A stretch of 64,000 nt of DNA, from NCBI GenBank assembly GCA_039105265.1, contig JAPFFF010000063.1:620001-684000 (forward strand), given 5' to 3'. This DNA is from Tritrichomonas musculus (lineage: Eukaryota > Parabasalia > Tritrichomonadida > Tritrichomonadidae). Shown piece after piece: positions 10,264 to 20,100 of the stretch (within the stretch, counting starts at the first letter, position 1; every line of letters begins with the position of its first letter). The notes beneath the pieces were generated by a model. The model was not told the origin of the DNA, ran no database searches, and worked only from the letters and a program-made list of their open reading frames with translations. A program made the translations under genes and the position numbers.

Positions 10264-11217
10264 AAACTTTTTGATTTATAAAATAGTCCTAGAAATCCAG
10301 GTTTTAAACAAAAAAAAGGAAAATTCAAGTAACTAAAGCAAGACTTAATAATTTTTCTGCTAAATCAACACTAAAATTATTTTAGTTATAAAAAATCCTT
10401 CTTTATTACTTTTACAATCAAGAATATTCACCATACGCAAAGCAACGTCAAGAATTGATCTGAATTATTTATTATATTTTGCTCATTCTGAAATAAATAT
10501 TTATTCTATTAACGAAATAAGCTTTTATAGAAGTAAAAAAAATATTATATATAAAACCTTTTATATTTTTGCATTTTCTTTTCCCTCTATTTTTTATAAT
10601 TTCGTAAAATAACTTGTATAATACAATATTTCATTAAAAAGCACTTTGTTACTAATAAAGTAATGTTTTTGAGTTGTATTTTAAAATGAACAATTTAGAA
10701 CTTTAACTTTTTATATAACTATTTTTTTCTATAATTCAATTTTTGATAGCTTAATTGTTCATTCTTTGTCATATTAAAATATAAAAGCTCCAGTTCGATT
10801 CACTATAATTTTTTTTTTTTTTTAATTCATGAAAAAATTACGTATTTCTCAGGTATATTAATAGAAAAGTATTTCTTTATAAAAATTTTCAAAAAAATTA
10901 ATTTTTTTTCCTTAGCGAATGCCTTTCTCAGGTATATTTTAAGAAATTACCCTTCAATTCTTTTTCTTTTCAAAAAGTTCATTTCCCAAATTTTTTAGAA
11001 ATTCCCACCCAAGGATACCTTTTTTTTTTCGGGAAGAGATCTTTAGTATAAAGCCATGTACTATGCTTAAATTACGGCTATTGAATAAACACTTTTGAAT
11101 TTCTTTTTTTTTTTTTTTTGTTTTGGAGACAATATTATATAAAAAAAATTTTTTTGTATTGATTAAAAAGATAATACATATTTATCTAATAAAATTTGAT
11201 TTTAAAGTTTAAAATAA

Positions 11218-12669
11218 TTACAAATCAACTGAAAACTTTTCAGAATTTCCTTTTATGCCTGAAATTGTAATTTGAATCTTTCCAGTTCTCTTCCACCAGT
11301 CTACCTTTTTATTATCACTGTGCTTAGAAGTCAAATTAAATAATAATTCCTGAACATTTGGATTTTGGGGAAGGGCTGAATGAACGTATTTGCTCTCGTC
11401 GGGATTATTTAAATCAATACAAAGCAAAGATCTGTTTTCAGTTTTCCAATTATTACATATATACTTTGGTCCTTCAACTTGGATTGTTCCATCCCCGACT
11501 TTTTTATAAACTCTAGTCGGATTTTTATCCCAACCTTCTTTAAATTGAAGTAATGATAAAGTATTCACTTGAGAATTATAAATAACTGAAAGAGGAATTT
11601 TTTCACCAATATCAAAGGGAGGTTCACTGTGAATTGAACTAACAACAACATTCATAAGATCAGAATCTTGCTTCCTTATTTTTGAATGGTTAGATACAAG
11701 AGTAATAAGATTTCTCGCTGTATAATTATCGCCATCTGGTCCTTGAACAATGGTAATGTTACCAAAAATAGCATAATTCGGAAAATGCGCATGAAAACTA
11801 GGCAAACTTGTTGACATATTAGTTATGTATTTATTACGTATTTCAGGTATAAGTGTAGTAAAATGATTAAATACACCGTCAAATGACTTATGAGAACCTC
11901 CAAAACTTGGAGCAAGCATAACAACTTTTTCGATATATTTTTCTTTCCATTCATCCGTAATTGTTTGGGATATATTTTTAATAGGCGGTATTCTTAAATT
12001 ATTTTTAGAATCTCTAACAAATATTGAGTTTGATGATAAAAACTGTTGAATAACAAAGCATCCCATTGAAAAACCAATGAGCGTTACTTTTTTCCTATTT
12101 GATTTTTCATATGCATTTTCAATTAGCTTTTCCAGCTTTGGCCAATAGTTATCAATGAAAAGAGGGGCCATTCTCCAATCATAAGGAGCAGCAAAAAAGT
12201 TTTCACCAAGTATATACCCTCTATCAGTATAATATTTAATCAAACTATTAAAGTTATCATAACACTTAATATTAAAAAAATTTTTGATTTTCCCAAAGAA
12301 ACTAAGATTATCATTGCTTTGCATTTTATTAATTTTGCTCGAACTTTTAATTATATAGTCAACTGATCCATCACCTCCAAAATCACGAACGCTGATATTC
12401 ACACCAGGAATGTTATTAAATTGTCTACTTCCATTATCATAAAATCCCTGCGTTAGATATGCAAGACAATTGTATAAAGGAGGAACGACAAATTTAGCGT
12501 TAATAAATAAAATCTCTTCATCCATTTTTTTAGGGCAATACCATGGGATATCATTTATATTATTATATGTTGCATATAAGTTTGATCCATAGAGTCCAGG
12601 TACCAGTATAATTGGTGTTTTATCCGATTTAGATAGAGAAATTAATATAAAAGTAAAGAAAAAAAGCAT
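11218..12669 (-). CDS. LCAT / lysosomal phospholipase A2-like acyltransferase, secretory
   Basis: An alpha/beta-hydrolase of the lecithin:cholesterol acyltransferase family, whose relatives include PLA2G15 and PDAT. It would cleave or transfer a phospholipid acyl chain in the secretory pathway or lysosome. I start at MLFFFTFILISLSKSDK (483 residues), because a signal peptide begins there and directly precedes the family motif PIILVPGLYGSNL. An upstream in-frame TTG offers no signal. The nucleophile serine is in GFSMGC near residue 200; MLAPSFGGS follows, the Asp is expected in VGDGTIQVEG near 385, and the His in ESKYVHSALPQ. Several Cys residues suit an oxidising compartment. It is divergent from the PP1-like gene at 13121, with about 450 bp between. 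Substrate is not determined by sequence. Confidence 0.85.
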   Translation of the reverse strand: MLFFFTFILISLSKSDKTPIILVPGLYGSNLYATYNNINDIPWYCPKKMDEEILFINAKFVVPPLYNCLAYLTQGFYDNGSRQFNNIPGVNISVRDFGGDGSVDYIIKSSSKINKMQSNDNLSFFGKIKNFFNIKCYDNFNSLIKYYTDRGYILGENFFAAPYDWRMAPLFIDNYWPKLEKLIENAYEKSNRKKVTLIGFSMGCFVIQQFLSSNSIFVRDSKNNLRIPPIKNISQTITDEWKEKYIEKVVMLAPSFGGSHKSFDGVFNHFTTLIPEIRNKYITNMSTSLPSFHAHFPNYAIFGNITIVQGPDGDNYTARNLITLVSNHSKIRKQDSDLMNVVVSSIHSEPPFDIGEKIPLSVIYNSQVNTLSLLQFKEGWDKNPTRVYKKVGDGTIQVEGPKYICNNWKTENRSLLCIDLNNPDESKYVHSALPQNPNVQELLFNLTSKHSDNKKVDWWKRTGKIQITISGIKGNSEKFSVDL

Positions 12670-13112
12670 ATTTAAATATTTTAAGTTTAGGTTAATATTG
12701 ACCTTGAGTAAAACATTATCAAGCAATAAATATTAAAAAATAGCAAAGTTTAATAACACCAATTATTGAATTAAATCAAATTTTAAAGGATTCTAATTTG
12801 ATAGAAATGCATTTTATAAATTTTCGCTACTTGGTCCATAATTCAATCAACTCATCGAATAGCATTATAGTTTTTTTCAAAATATTTTTTATAAAAAAGA
12901 TTTGAGATTATTCGCAATTCATTTGAATAAATTTTCTCAATTTTGATCTTAAATAAAAATTGTTATTTTTTATTTCAACAACATTTGAATATAAAATCAA
13001 TCTGTCATGCTTTTACAACCAAAAACACTTAATTAAAAAATGGATTTTTTTTTTTTTTTTTTAATTATTCAAATCATCAAATTTTGAATACATTTTCACA
13101 ATTTTTAAAAAT
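12670..13112. other. Divergent intergenic region
   Basis: AT-rich DNA separating the diverging LCAT-like and phosphatase genes; it must hold both promoters. A T-run of about 18 lies near 13045-13062. Apart from the Inr at its right edge I see no gene, TIR or repeat. Confidence 0.5.
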
Positions 13113-13120
13113 TCATATTC
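13113..13120 (+). promoter_or_regulatory. Inr-like initiator directly abutting the phosphatase ATG
   Basis: TCATATTC is immediately followed by ATG at 13121, implying a leader of about 6 nt if transcription starts at the A. An alternative TCACAATTT lies at about 13095. This very short spacing is known for trichomonad genes. Confidence 0.45.
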
Positions 13121-15022
13121 ATGAATTGTGATACAAGAGCATCGCAAATTATACTTAGAGCTTTCGATCCTTTTCTTCACTTGACTGAAGAAGAATCTCA
13201 ATACATTGGGAAAAGCGAAGAATTCAAGATCCCTAAGATAGATGTTTCAACAATAATTAAATTATGTGATGAAACAATCGAATGTTATATCGCAGAAGGA
13301 AAAAAGAGAGAAGCAAACAATGAAATGATTCATTTGCTAAATATTCCTCTTCCAGCATATGTTATTGGCGATCTTCATGGAAATCTTCATGATTTTATAC
13401 GTATTCTCTCGAAAATCAATTCAATATGCGAAAATCAGAATGAAAAACAAGATTTGATAAAAGAACCACAATCATCAAACGAAAATAAACAAAAAACAAA
13501 GAAGAAGAAAACACTTTATGAAAAACGTTTTCTTTTTCTTGGCGATTATGTTGACAGAGGCGATTATTCTCTTGAGCTTATTATGATCTTATTTGCCTTA
13601 AAAATCCAATATCCTAATCAGTTTTTCTTAATCAGAGGTAATCATGAGTTTACTAGTGTCAATTCTCAGTATGGTTTTCTCAATGAACTCGTTGAAACAT
13701 ATGGTGGTATTGGAACAAGAGTCAGAAGGAAATCACATTTTGATAAAGATTATATAAAACCTGATTTTGATGATGATCGAGGATCAGACAATTCAAGCGA
13801 TTCTGACACAAAAAGTCAGCCAAATAGCATAAGCGGTTCAAGTTCAGCCACCAATTTTGGTGATGGAAATATGATTTGGAGGAAATTTAATCAAGCATTT
13901 GAATATATTCCTTTAGCTGCTGTTCTTGGTGACAAATATTTTTGCATTCATGGAGGCTTATCACCGCATTTAACATCACTCCTAGCCCTGCAAACTATTC
14001 CATATCCACTTGATGAGATTACTCCAGGCCTAGTTAGCGATCTCCTTTGGTCAGATCCGTCTTCAGTTATTTCTGAATTTGTTACTAATCCTCGAGGGGC
14101 AGGCGTTTCTTATGGTGTCCGTGCAATGAAAACATTTTTAACTGTTGTAGGCTTGAGAAAAATTTTGAGAGCTCATGAAAAGCAAATGAATGGGATTAAG
14201 GTCAAGAAGCATATTGTAACTATTTTTTCGACTTCTGGCTATTCAGAATCAAATCAAGGTGGATTTTGTTACATTAAAAAAAGTAGGCCAAGCATAAACA
14301 TGAAAGATTCTGATTCAAATTCTGATTATGATCGCATTTCTGATTCTGATCCAAATCCAGATCTCGACTCAGATTCATATTCCGAAACCAACTCAATAGA
14401 TGAATCACAATCTTCCAAATCTCACCAAGCAAGAATGCTGCATCCATCCCAGTCATCAAGATCTGTCCAACTCACTCCGGATCAAGCCAGCCTTATTAAA
14501 GGAATATCTGCATCCTATTCCTCAATCCAAGATTTACCGGTTCCAAGTGATGCCAATCATATCTTAAACACTTTTACATCATATAAAAATGAAGGGGATA
14601 ATGGTATAATAATTTATCCTAAAATGAAAAAGAAAAAATCTCCTATTAAATGCTTCATATATGACTGCAGAGAAACTCCAAAAAGAAGTGAAGCCATTTT
14701 TTATGATTATTTAGTTTCATCCCAAAGATTAAAATATGTTCATTCTGCAAATGGTGGAATTGAGATTCGAAACAACTGTGCAGACGAAGATGGTATTCTT
14801 ATTGATCAATGCAATCCATCTTTAAATTCTGTTAGCAGCAATCCTGTTGGAAGTAGCAATGCTAGACCTGTTGTAAAGCTTCATTCGGTCAAGTCTTATT
14901 TAGCAACGAACACAATATCTTCATCTCGAGTTAATTCTAGACCAAGTAGCGCGAGGAAAGTATCCAGAAGCTCATATAATCAATTGGAATCTCCACGTAA
15001 AAATCGATCTCCTCCTTTATGA
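13121..15022 (+). CDS. PPP-family Ser/Thr phosphatase (PP1-like) with long insertions and tail
   Basis: A metal-dependent serine/threonine phosphatase, 633 residues against about 320 for PP1. Catalytic motifs are in order: GDLHGN near residue 84, GDYVDRG near 141, RGNHE near 172, CIHGGL near 276 and LRAHE near 350. The metal ligands and the catalytic His therefore all appear present. Three oddities stand out: a Lys/Gln-rich insert of about 30 residues between the first two motifs; an Asp/Ser-rich acidic insert of about 50 residues after the RGNHE helix region; and FSTSGYSESNQGG replacing the usual FSAPNYCGEFDN loop. The last 240 residues are Ser/Asp-rich low complexity with a basic SRPSSARK-type end. 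It probably belongs to the large expanded PP1-like set of trichomonads. Partners and substrate are unknown. Confidence 0.88.
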   Translation: MNCDTRASQIILRAFDPFLHLTEEESQYIGKSEEFKIPKIDVSTIIKLCDETIECYIAEGKKREANNEMIHLLNIPLPAYVIGDLHGNLHDFIRILSKINSICENQNEKQDLIKEPQSSNENKQKTKKKKTLYEKRFLFLGDYVDRGDYSLELIMILFALKIQYPNQFFLIRGNHEFTSVNSQYGFLNELVETYGGIGTRVRRKSHFDKDYIKPDFDDDRGSDNSSDSDTKSQPNSISGSSSATNFGDGNMIWRKFNQAFEYIPLAAVLGDKYFCIHGGLSPHLTSLLALQTIPYPLDEITPGLVSDLLWSDPSSVISEFVTNPRGAGVSYGVRAMKTFLTVVGLRKILRAHEKQMNGIKVKKHIVTIFSTSGYSESNQGGFCYIKKSRPSINMKDSDSNSDYDRISDSDPNPDLDSDSYSETNSIDESQSSKSHQARMLHPSQSSRSVQLTPDQASLIKGISASYSSIQDLPVPSDANHILNTFTSYKNEGDNGIIIYPKMKKKKSPIKCFIYDCRETPKRSEAIFYDYLVSSQRLKYVHSANGGIEIRNNCADEDGILIDQCNPSLNSVSSNPVGSSNARPVVKLHSVKSYLATNTISSSRVNSRPSSARKVSRSSYNQLESPRKNRSPPL

Positions 15023-15373
15023 TCAAATTTTTGATTCTTAACAATATTGCTTTTTTGCCTTTATTTAATGTTATGTTGTTTTAAATGTATTTAAATATCT
15101 AACATTTTTTTTTCCAAATTCTATCAATTTCATTTTTTGATCTATAGTTAAAAAGATTAATTTTTAATGCAATTCTACATTTAAAGTTTGTACTTTAAAG
15201 ATTTATAGTTTTGCACTTTATTAATAATAAATTATATAATTTTCAAAAGTAATTAAAAATAAACATTTAAACAATAATCATTAAAGATATATCTACATAT
15301 ATATATATATATATATAATTAAAATAATAGATATTGTCTGAGATATAGATCTGTAGTAAACATGTTTCTCAAA
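15023..15373. other. Convergent intergenic region with (TA)n
   Basis: It holds the 3' ends of two converging genes. An alternating TA run lies at roughly 15297-15317, with AATAAA-type words around 15225-15262 that could serve polyadenylation. No gene seen. Confidence 0.5.
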
Positions 15374-16984
15374 TTAAGTAAAATAATATGGCTCTGTCGC
15401 TTCAAAAATTTGAGTTAACTCATTGGAGAAAAATGGAGGCAAAGTTTCGAAAATAGAATATGCATCATATTCTTTGTATTGTGAAACAACAATATCCATC
15501 TGGGAAGCATTTTCTGCTTTTGAGTTTAGAATTATCAGAGCACGTAATATTTGACCAATTACATCATCATTGTCGTTTTGTAAAAGAGAAAAGAAAATGA
15601 AATAGATTCCGTTATTAACTAAGTATTCAACGCATAATTCCGATGGGATTTTTTCTGTAAGCAGTATAAATATTGAACAAATTTCAATTCTCATTTCATA
15701 TGAGAAACTATTGAATTTAATAATAAGTTGCTGGTAAACATTGTTTGACCATAGAAAATTAAAAGAATCAAAAGAGTCTGTAGATTTTTTGACTAAATTT
15801 AAAAAAGAAGCAATCCATTTAGGCCTCTGAGAAATTCTATCTAGAATAGAATTCCAATGAAAAAGTCTTAATGCTTTAATATTATTGACTTTTTGTAAAA
15901 TTCTGAAAAGATCAATCGAAGCCTCGATACTTTCTTGATTATTTGAATCAAGAATATTTAACATTTGAATTAAATATGGCGACAATTCTTGATTGCTAGA
16001 ATTTAGAATGAATATTTCTTGGTATTTATCACATATAACGTATAATGACTTGAATAAATAAGTTTCTTCTCGTGAATCTAGCATATGATTATTTAAGGCT
16101 AAAAAAATGATAATTTTATAAGCAATTTCTCGGGCTAGCTCATAAGTATACTCAATTTTTCTAGCCAAAACATCGATTTCTATTGATCTCTCATCTATAT
16201 TTTCCTTTCTATTATCTTTAAAAACAGCATCTGCTTTTTGCTTTACTATTTCTTTCAAATTAGAAGAACGTGGAAATGATAAAATTAAGGCAAAAATAAG
16301 TTTAAATTCTGCATCAAGTACCTTTGAATCTCTACCATTGTTAATTTTCTGAAAATAATCAACTTCGATAAATTGTAAAATTCTATAAAAATAAGGCTTC
16401 AAAATAAAATCATTTTCGTCATTAGATGTATTTAAGTGGGGGATTATATTAGATATAGTATTTAATCCATAGTAAAAAGCGAAGTCTGAATAATAATTCA
16501 TTTTCTTGAAGAAAATATCAAGGAGCTTTAATTTAAATAATTCATTTGTTGCATAATCAGAATCTACAGATGTTATCGAATACATGCTAAAAAAAGCTAA
16601 TTCTGTTATCTCTGTTTGAATGTCAGTTGGATTTGTTTTTTGATCGATATCAATCAAATCAATAAGAATTTTACAAGTTTCGTTTAACTTGAATAGTTCC
16701 TCAAATCCTGATCTGTAATAAAACTCACTTTTCTTAAAATATTTGAGCGATTCCAAAATTAGATCAAAGTTACATAATTGAAATGATTCTTTTAATCTTT
16801 TTGCACCAAATTCTATATTTTTTTTAAACTCTTGAAATTCTTCATCTTCATCTAAATTTTGATATGAAGAAAAATTTTTTTGCTTTCCGTCAATCATAAA
16901 AAGACCTTCATAAATCCCAGTTCCTTCATCAAAAAAATTACTGGGATCAGTTTGGCTGATTGTATAGAAGTCTTTATAATCCAT
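15374..16984 (-). CDS. Hypothetical alpha-helical (armadillo/HEAT-like) protein, 536 aa
   Basis: No family recognised. The protein is intact, starts MDYKDFYTISQTDPSNFF, and after an acidic, Phe/Tyr-rich N-terminus of about 80 residues consists of consecutive amphipathic helices with regular Leu/Ile spacing, for example TELAFFSMYSITSVDSDYA and IEICSIFILLTEKIPSELC. That pattern fits armadillo or HEAT-type solenoids, which act as protein-binding scaffolds. There are no Cys/His clusters, membrane segments or signal peptide. Proteins of this type are abundant and fast-evolving in trichomonads. It is encoded convergently with the PP1-like gene and upstream of nothing obviously related. The solenoid call is an inference from helix periodicity. 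Confidence 0.75.
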   Translation of the reverse strand: MDYKDFYTISQTDPSNFFDEGTGIYEGLFMIDGKQKNFSSYQNLDEDEEFQEFKKNIEFGAKRLKESFQLCNFDLILESLKYFKKSEFYYRSGFEELFKLNETCKILIDLIDIDQKTNPTDIQTEITELAFFSMYSITSVDSDYATNELFKLKLLDIFFKKMNYYSDFAFYYGLNTISNIIPHLNTSNDENDFILKPYFYRILQFIEVDYFQKINNGRDSKVLDAEFKLIFALILSFPRSSNLKEIVKQKADAVFKDNRKENIDERSIEIDVLARKIEYTYELAREIAYKIIIFLALNNHMLDSREETYLFKSLYVICDKYQEIFILNSSNQELSPYLIQMLNILDSNNQESIEASIDLFRILQKVNNIKALRLFHWNSILDRISQRPKWIASFLNLVKKSTDSFDSFNFLWSNNVYQQLIIKFNSFSYEMRIEICSIFILLTEKIPSELCVEYLVNNGIYFIFFSLLQNDNDDVIGQILRALIILNSKAENASQMDIVVSQYKEYDAYSIFETLPPFFSNELTQIFEATEPYYFT

Positions 16985-17196
16985 TTATAAGATTATTTTG
17001 ATATAAAAATTTTGAATTTTACATAATTCAAATTTTCACTTACTAATTGTCTGACTAATTTAAATTTATAAAAAATAATCAAATATTTCAAAGACTAACT
17101 GAAAAATTTACTCACTATTCAAAATGAAGAGGAATAAAAAAATCATTTTAAAAATAATATTTATAAATAACATATATACATACATACATCTATAAT

Positions 17197-20100
17197 TTAA
17201 GGTTTTTTATGCCTTCTGGAAGACTGTGGAATGACAAGCTTTGGCTTATTGGTATGTTGTGCAATTATCGAATTGTCAAACTGCTTATCAGAAGCGGCAT
17301 TATGCACAGACATGGCTCTCATCCTATCTACATTCTTTGGTTCTTTCTTTTGGGATTGATAGAAATCATTACTTGAATATCGATTGTCTATACTAATATA
17401 ACGATCGTCATCATTATTTTTTCTTTTAGATCGAGCTTTAGATCTAGTAATATACAAATTTAAGTAATCTTGGTCATTATTTATTGGATTAAGAACGTTA
17501 TTATAATGAACGAAAGGCCTAGCTGATTTTGTTGGTGGCTTTTCTGATGGGGATTTTACATTAAATGCATTTTTTTCATGATTATTTAATAAATTGTTGA
17601 TTGATGTAGGAGCAACATTATCTAAATCCAAATTAAATTTAATGTTAAATTTACCTTTAAATTTCTGATTGATATCAGCACCATTACTATAGTTATCAGT
17701 ATCTTGATCATATACATTATCATATTCTTCAAATTCTGCACTTTGTGAATTTGTTTGATCTAATTTCATCAAATAAGCTCTTGCAAACCTATAATGAGGG
17801 TGCTCTGTGGCGAGCCGTCTAAGAAGAGGAATCAATTGTTTTTGTCCTCTTTCAATTAATCTAATAACTTGCCTTTCATCAACAACGATATTTGGAGGTG
17901 GAATTGCATGAGGATTCAAAATCCTTAGTCCATTTTTTCTAGGATTTTCACTCTGATCGTTAAATTTCCTGTAAAAATAGCCATTATCATTAGGAGGAGT
18001 TTTTGGTCTGAATCGGAAAGGTTTATATTTTGAATGTACAATAGGTGGATATTTCAAAGGCGGAACTTTATATAGTGGCGTTGAAGAACGTGGCTTTCCA
18101 ATCTTGTCTTCATAAGTAGTATATACGACATCATGCTTAGGAAGTGTTAGAGCAGATGGATATTTTAATTTTATTGGAGGATGCTTAAATCCTTCAAATT
18201 CTCTGCCAATCATTCTTCTATTATTGAAGAATGGAGGTCCTTGCCATTTCTGCTTTGTTTCATCTGACACAAGATAATTACCTTCATGATGAGGATGATA
18301 TACTACGCCATAGTCATCAACCCATTCTTTTCCATCATCATCAGTGGCTGTATAAATTTCACCTGAATTTGAAATGAATTGGCCTTCTTTCTCGCCAATT
18401 CTCAGAAGATCCTTTCCATCATCTGATACTAATACATTTCCATCTTCAATTTCGCTTGCTATTTCTAAGTCGCTTGGAATATCATTATTATTTGCTTTAC
18501 TTTTAATTAATCCTTGTGATGTGATAAACGGCTTATATAAACGTCCATTATCATTTGAAACATAACCTGTTTTAACAGCAGTGTAAATTTTTTTATCAGG
18601 GGCAACCCAAATTCCTTTATCACTATCTATCACTTTTCCATTGCCAGTCACCCAATGTCCTTTTCCTTTAACAGGCCCTTCCCAAGTATCTTTTGTATTC
18701 TTCTCATCTTCATTATCATTTTTGTTGTTTTTATCTTCAACCCGAACAAAATGCGGATCAGTTTCTTTTTCTTTGATATATTTCTGATTTTCTGAATTTG
18801 TCCATTCAGAATTATCTTTATTGGAAGGAATAAATACAACACCATCATTAGTTACCCATTGAACAGCGGTTTTCTTTATATTCTTACCTCCAAATTTGCC
18901 TGATGCTGGATTTGGACCATTCCAAACAGTTCCATCTTCAGCAACAAGTTTCTTTTCATTGGGCTGTTGTTGTTCATCATCATTATTATCATTATAATAA
19001 ACTTCTTCATCTTCATTTATATTTTCTTCTTCGTTTTTATTAGGTACTTCACTTTCATTTTTATTTTCACTAGCTTCGTTTGGATTTTCAATGACTTCTT
19101 TTTCATCATCTTTCTTTTCCATTTCTATATTTTTCTCCTTTTTATCATTGTCGTTACTTGGAGTAAATATTTTCCCTTCAGAATTGATCCATTTTGGCTC
19201 ATTGCTTTCTCTAGATTCTTCAGTGTTAAGAGGACGATATACAGATCCATTTGGTTCAACCCAAAACAATTCTTCTTGTGACAGAGGCATTATAGATCCA
19301 TCTTCAGCAACATAGTCGCCTTTATTGTCCAGTTTGAATGACTTTCCATTTTGATCAACAAATGATCCATCATCTCTCTTCTTGTACTCATTGCCATCAT
19401 TACTCTTGTATGCTTCGCCTGGCTTGAATACATCAATATTTGAAATATTCATTTCATCATTATCATTTGAAATATAAATATTTTCATCTTCTTTGTTGTT
19501 TAAAATATCGGTTTCTTCTTCTTCTTTACTTTTTTCATTTTCTTTTGATTGTTCAGCGTTTTCTTCTGCTTGGTTGCTGTCATTCGCTTCTTTTGGATTC
19601 TCATTCATTTCGTGTGATTCAGCTTCTGATTCATTAACTTCCTGGCTGCTGGCTTCGCCATTCTCAACAGGTTCGTCTTTTGGCTCGTCGCCGTCGTTAT
19701 TGGCATCTTCGTTGTTGTCGTTTGCTGTTTCATTCTCATTGCTGCCGGCTTCTTCTTCGTTGTTATTGTCAGTGAAATCATCAATGGCTTTTTCTGTGGC
19801 ACCTTCTCTTTTTACATCTTCATCATTTTCATTTCCCACATTTTCTTCATTTCCCACATTTTCAACATTTTCTTCATTTTCAACATTTTCTTCATTTTCA
19901 ACATTTTCTTCATTTTCAACATTTTCTTCATTTTCAACATTTTCTTCATTTTCTTCATTTCCATTTTCAACATTTTCTTCATTTTCTTCATTTCCATTTT
20001 CAACATTTTCTTCATTTCCATTTTCAACATTTTCTTCATTTTCTTCATTTCCATTTTCAACATTTTCTTTTTCTTCATTTTCATTTTCAACATTTTCATT

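Larger units (their letters stand above)
6956..11045. mobile_element. 4.1-kb hAT element with deleted transposase and a nested insertion
   Basis: The ends are 21-bp inverted repeats starting TAAAGATCTCTTCCCG (6956-6976 and 11025-11045). The start fits the hAT terminal consensus YARNG and resembles Tam3-type TAAAG ends. GTATAAAG lies on both sides (6947-6954 and 11046-11053), the 8-bp duplication expected for hAT, with one extra T on the left. A reversed copy of the end motif (CGGGAAGAGATC at about 7019) lies just inside the left end, as subterminal transposase-binding repeats often do. The interior holds a minus-strand hAT transposase remnant at 8985-9520, a nested 1-kb TIR element at 7104-8093 and a foldback near 10.2 kb. 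The rest is AT-rich with no gene seen. Confidence 0.8.

Noticed and set aside
10790-10815. AGTTCGATTC resembling a tRNA B box
   Set aside because: No A box, acceptor stem or anticodon arm can be fitted around it.
12670-12726. N-terminal extension of the LCAT-like protein from a TTG
   Set aside because: It would bury the signal peptide; the ATG at 12669 begins a normal secretory leader.
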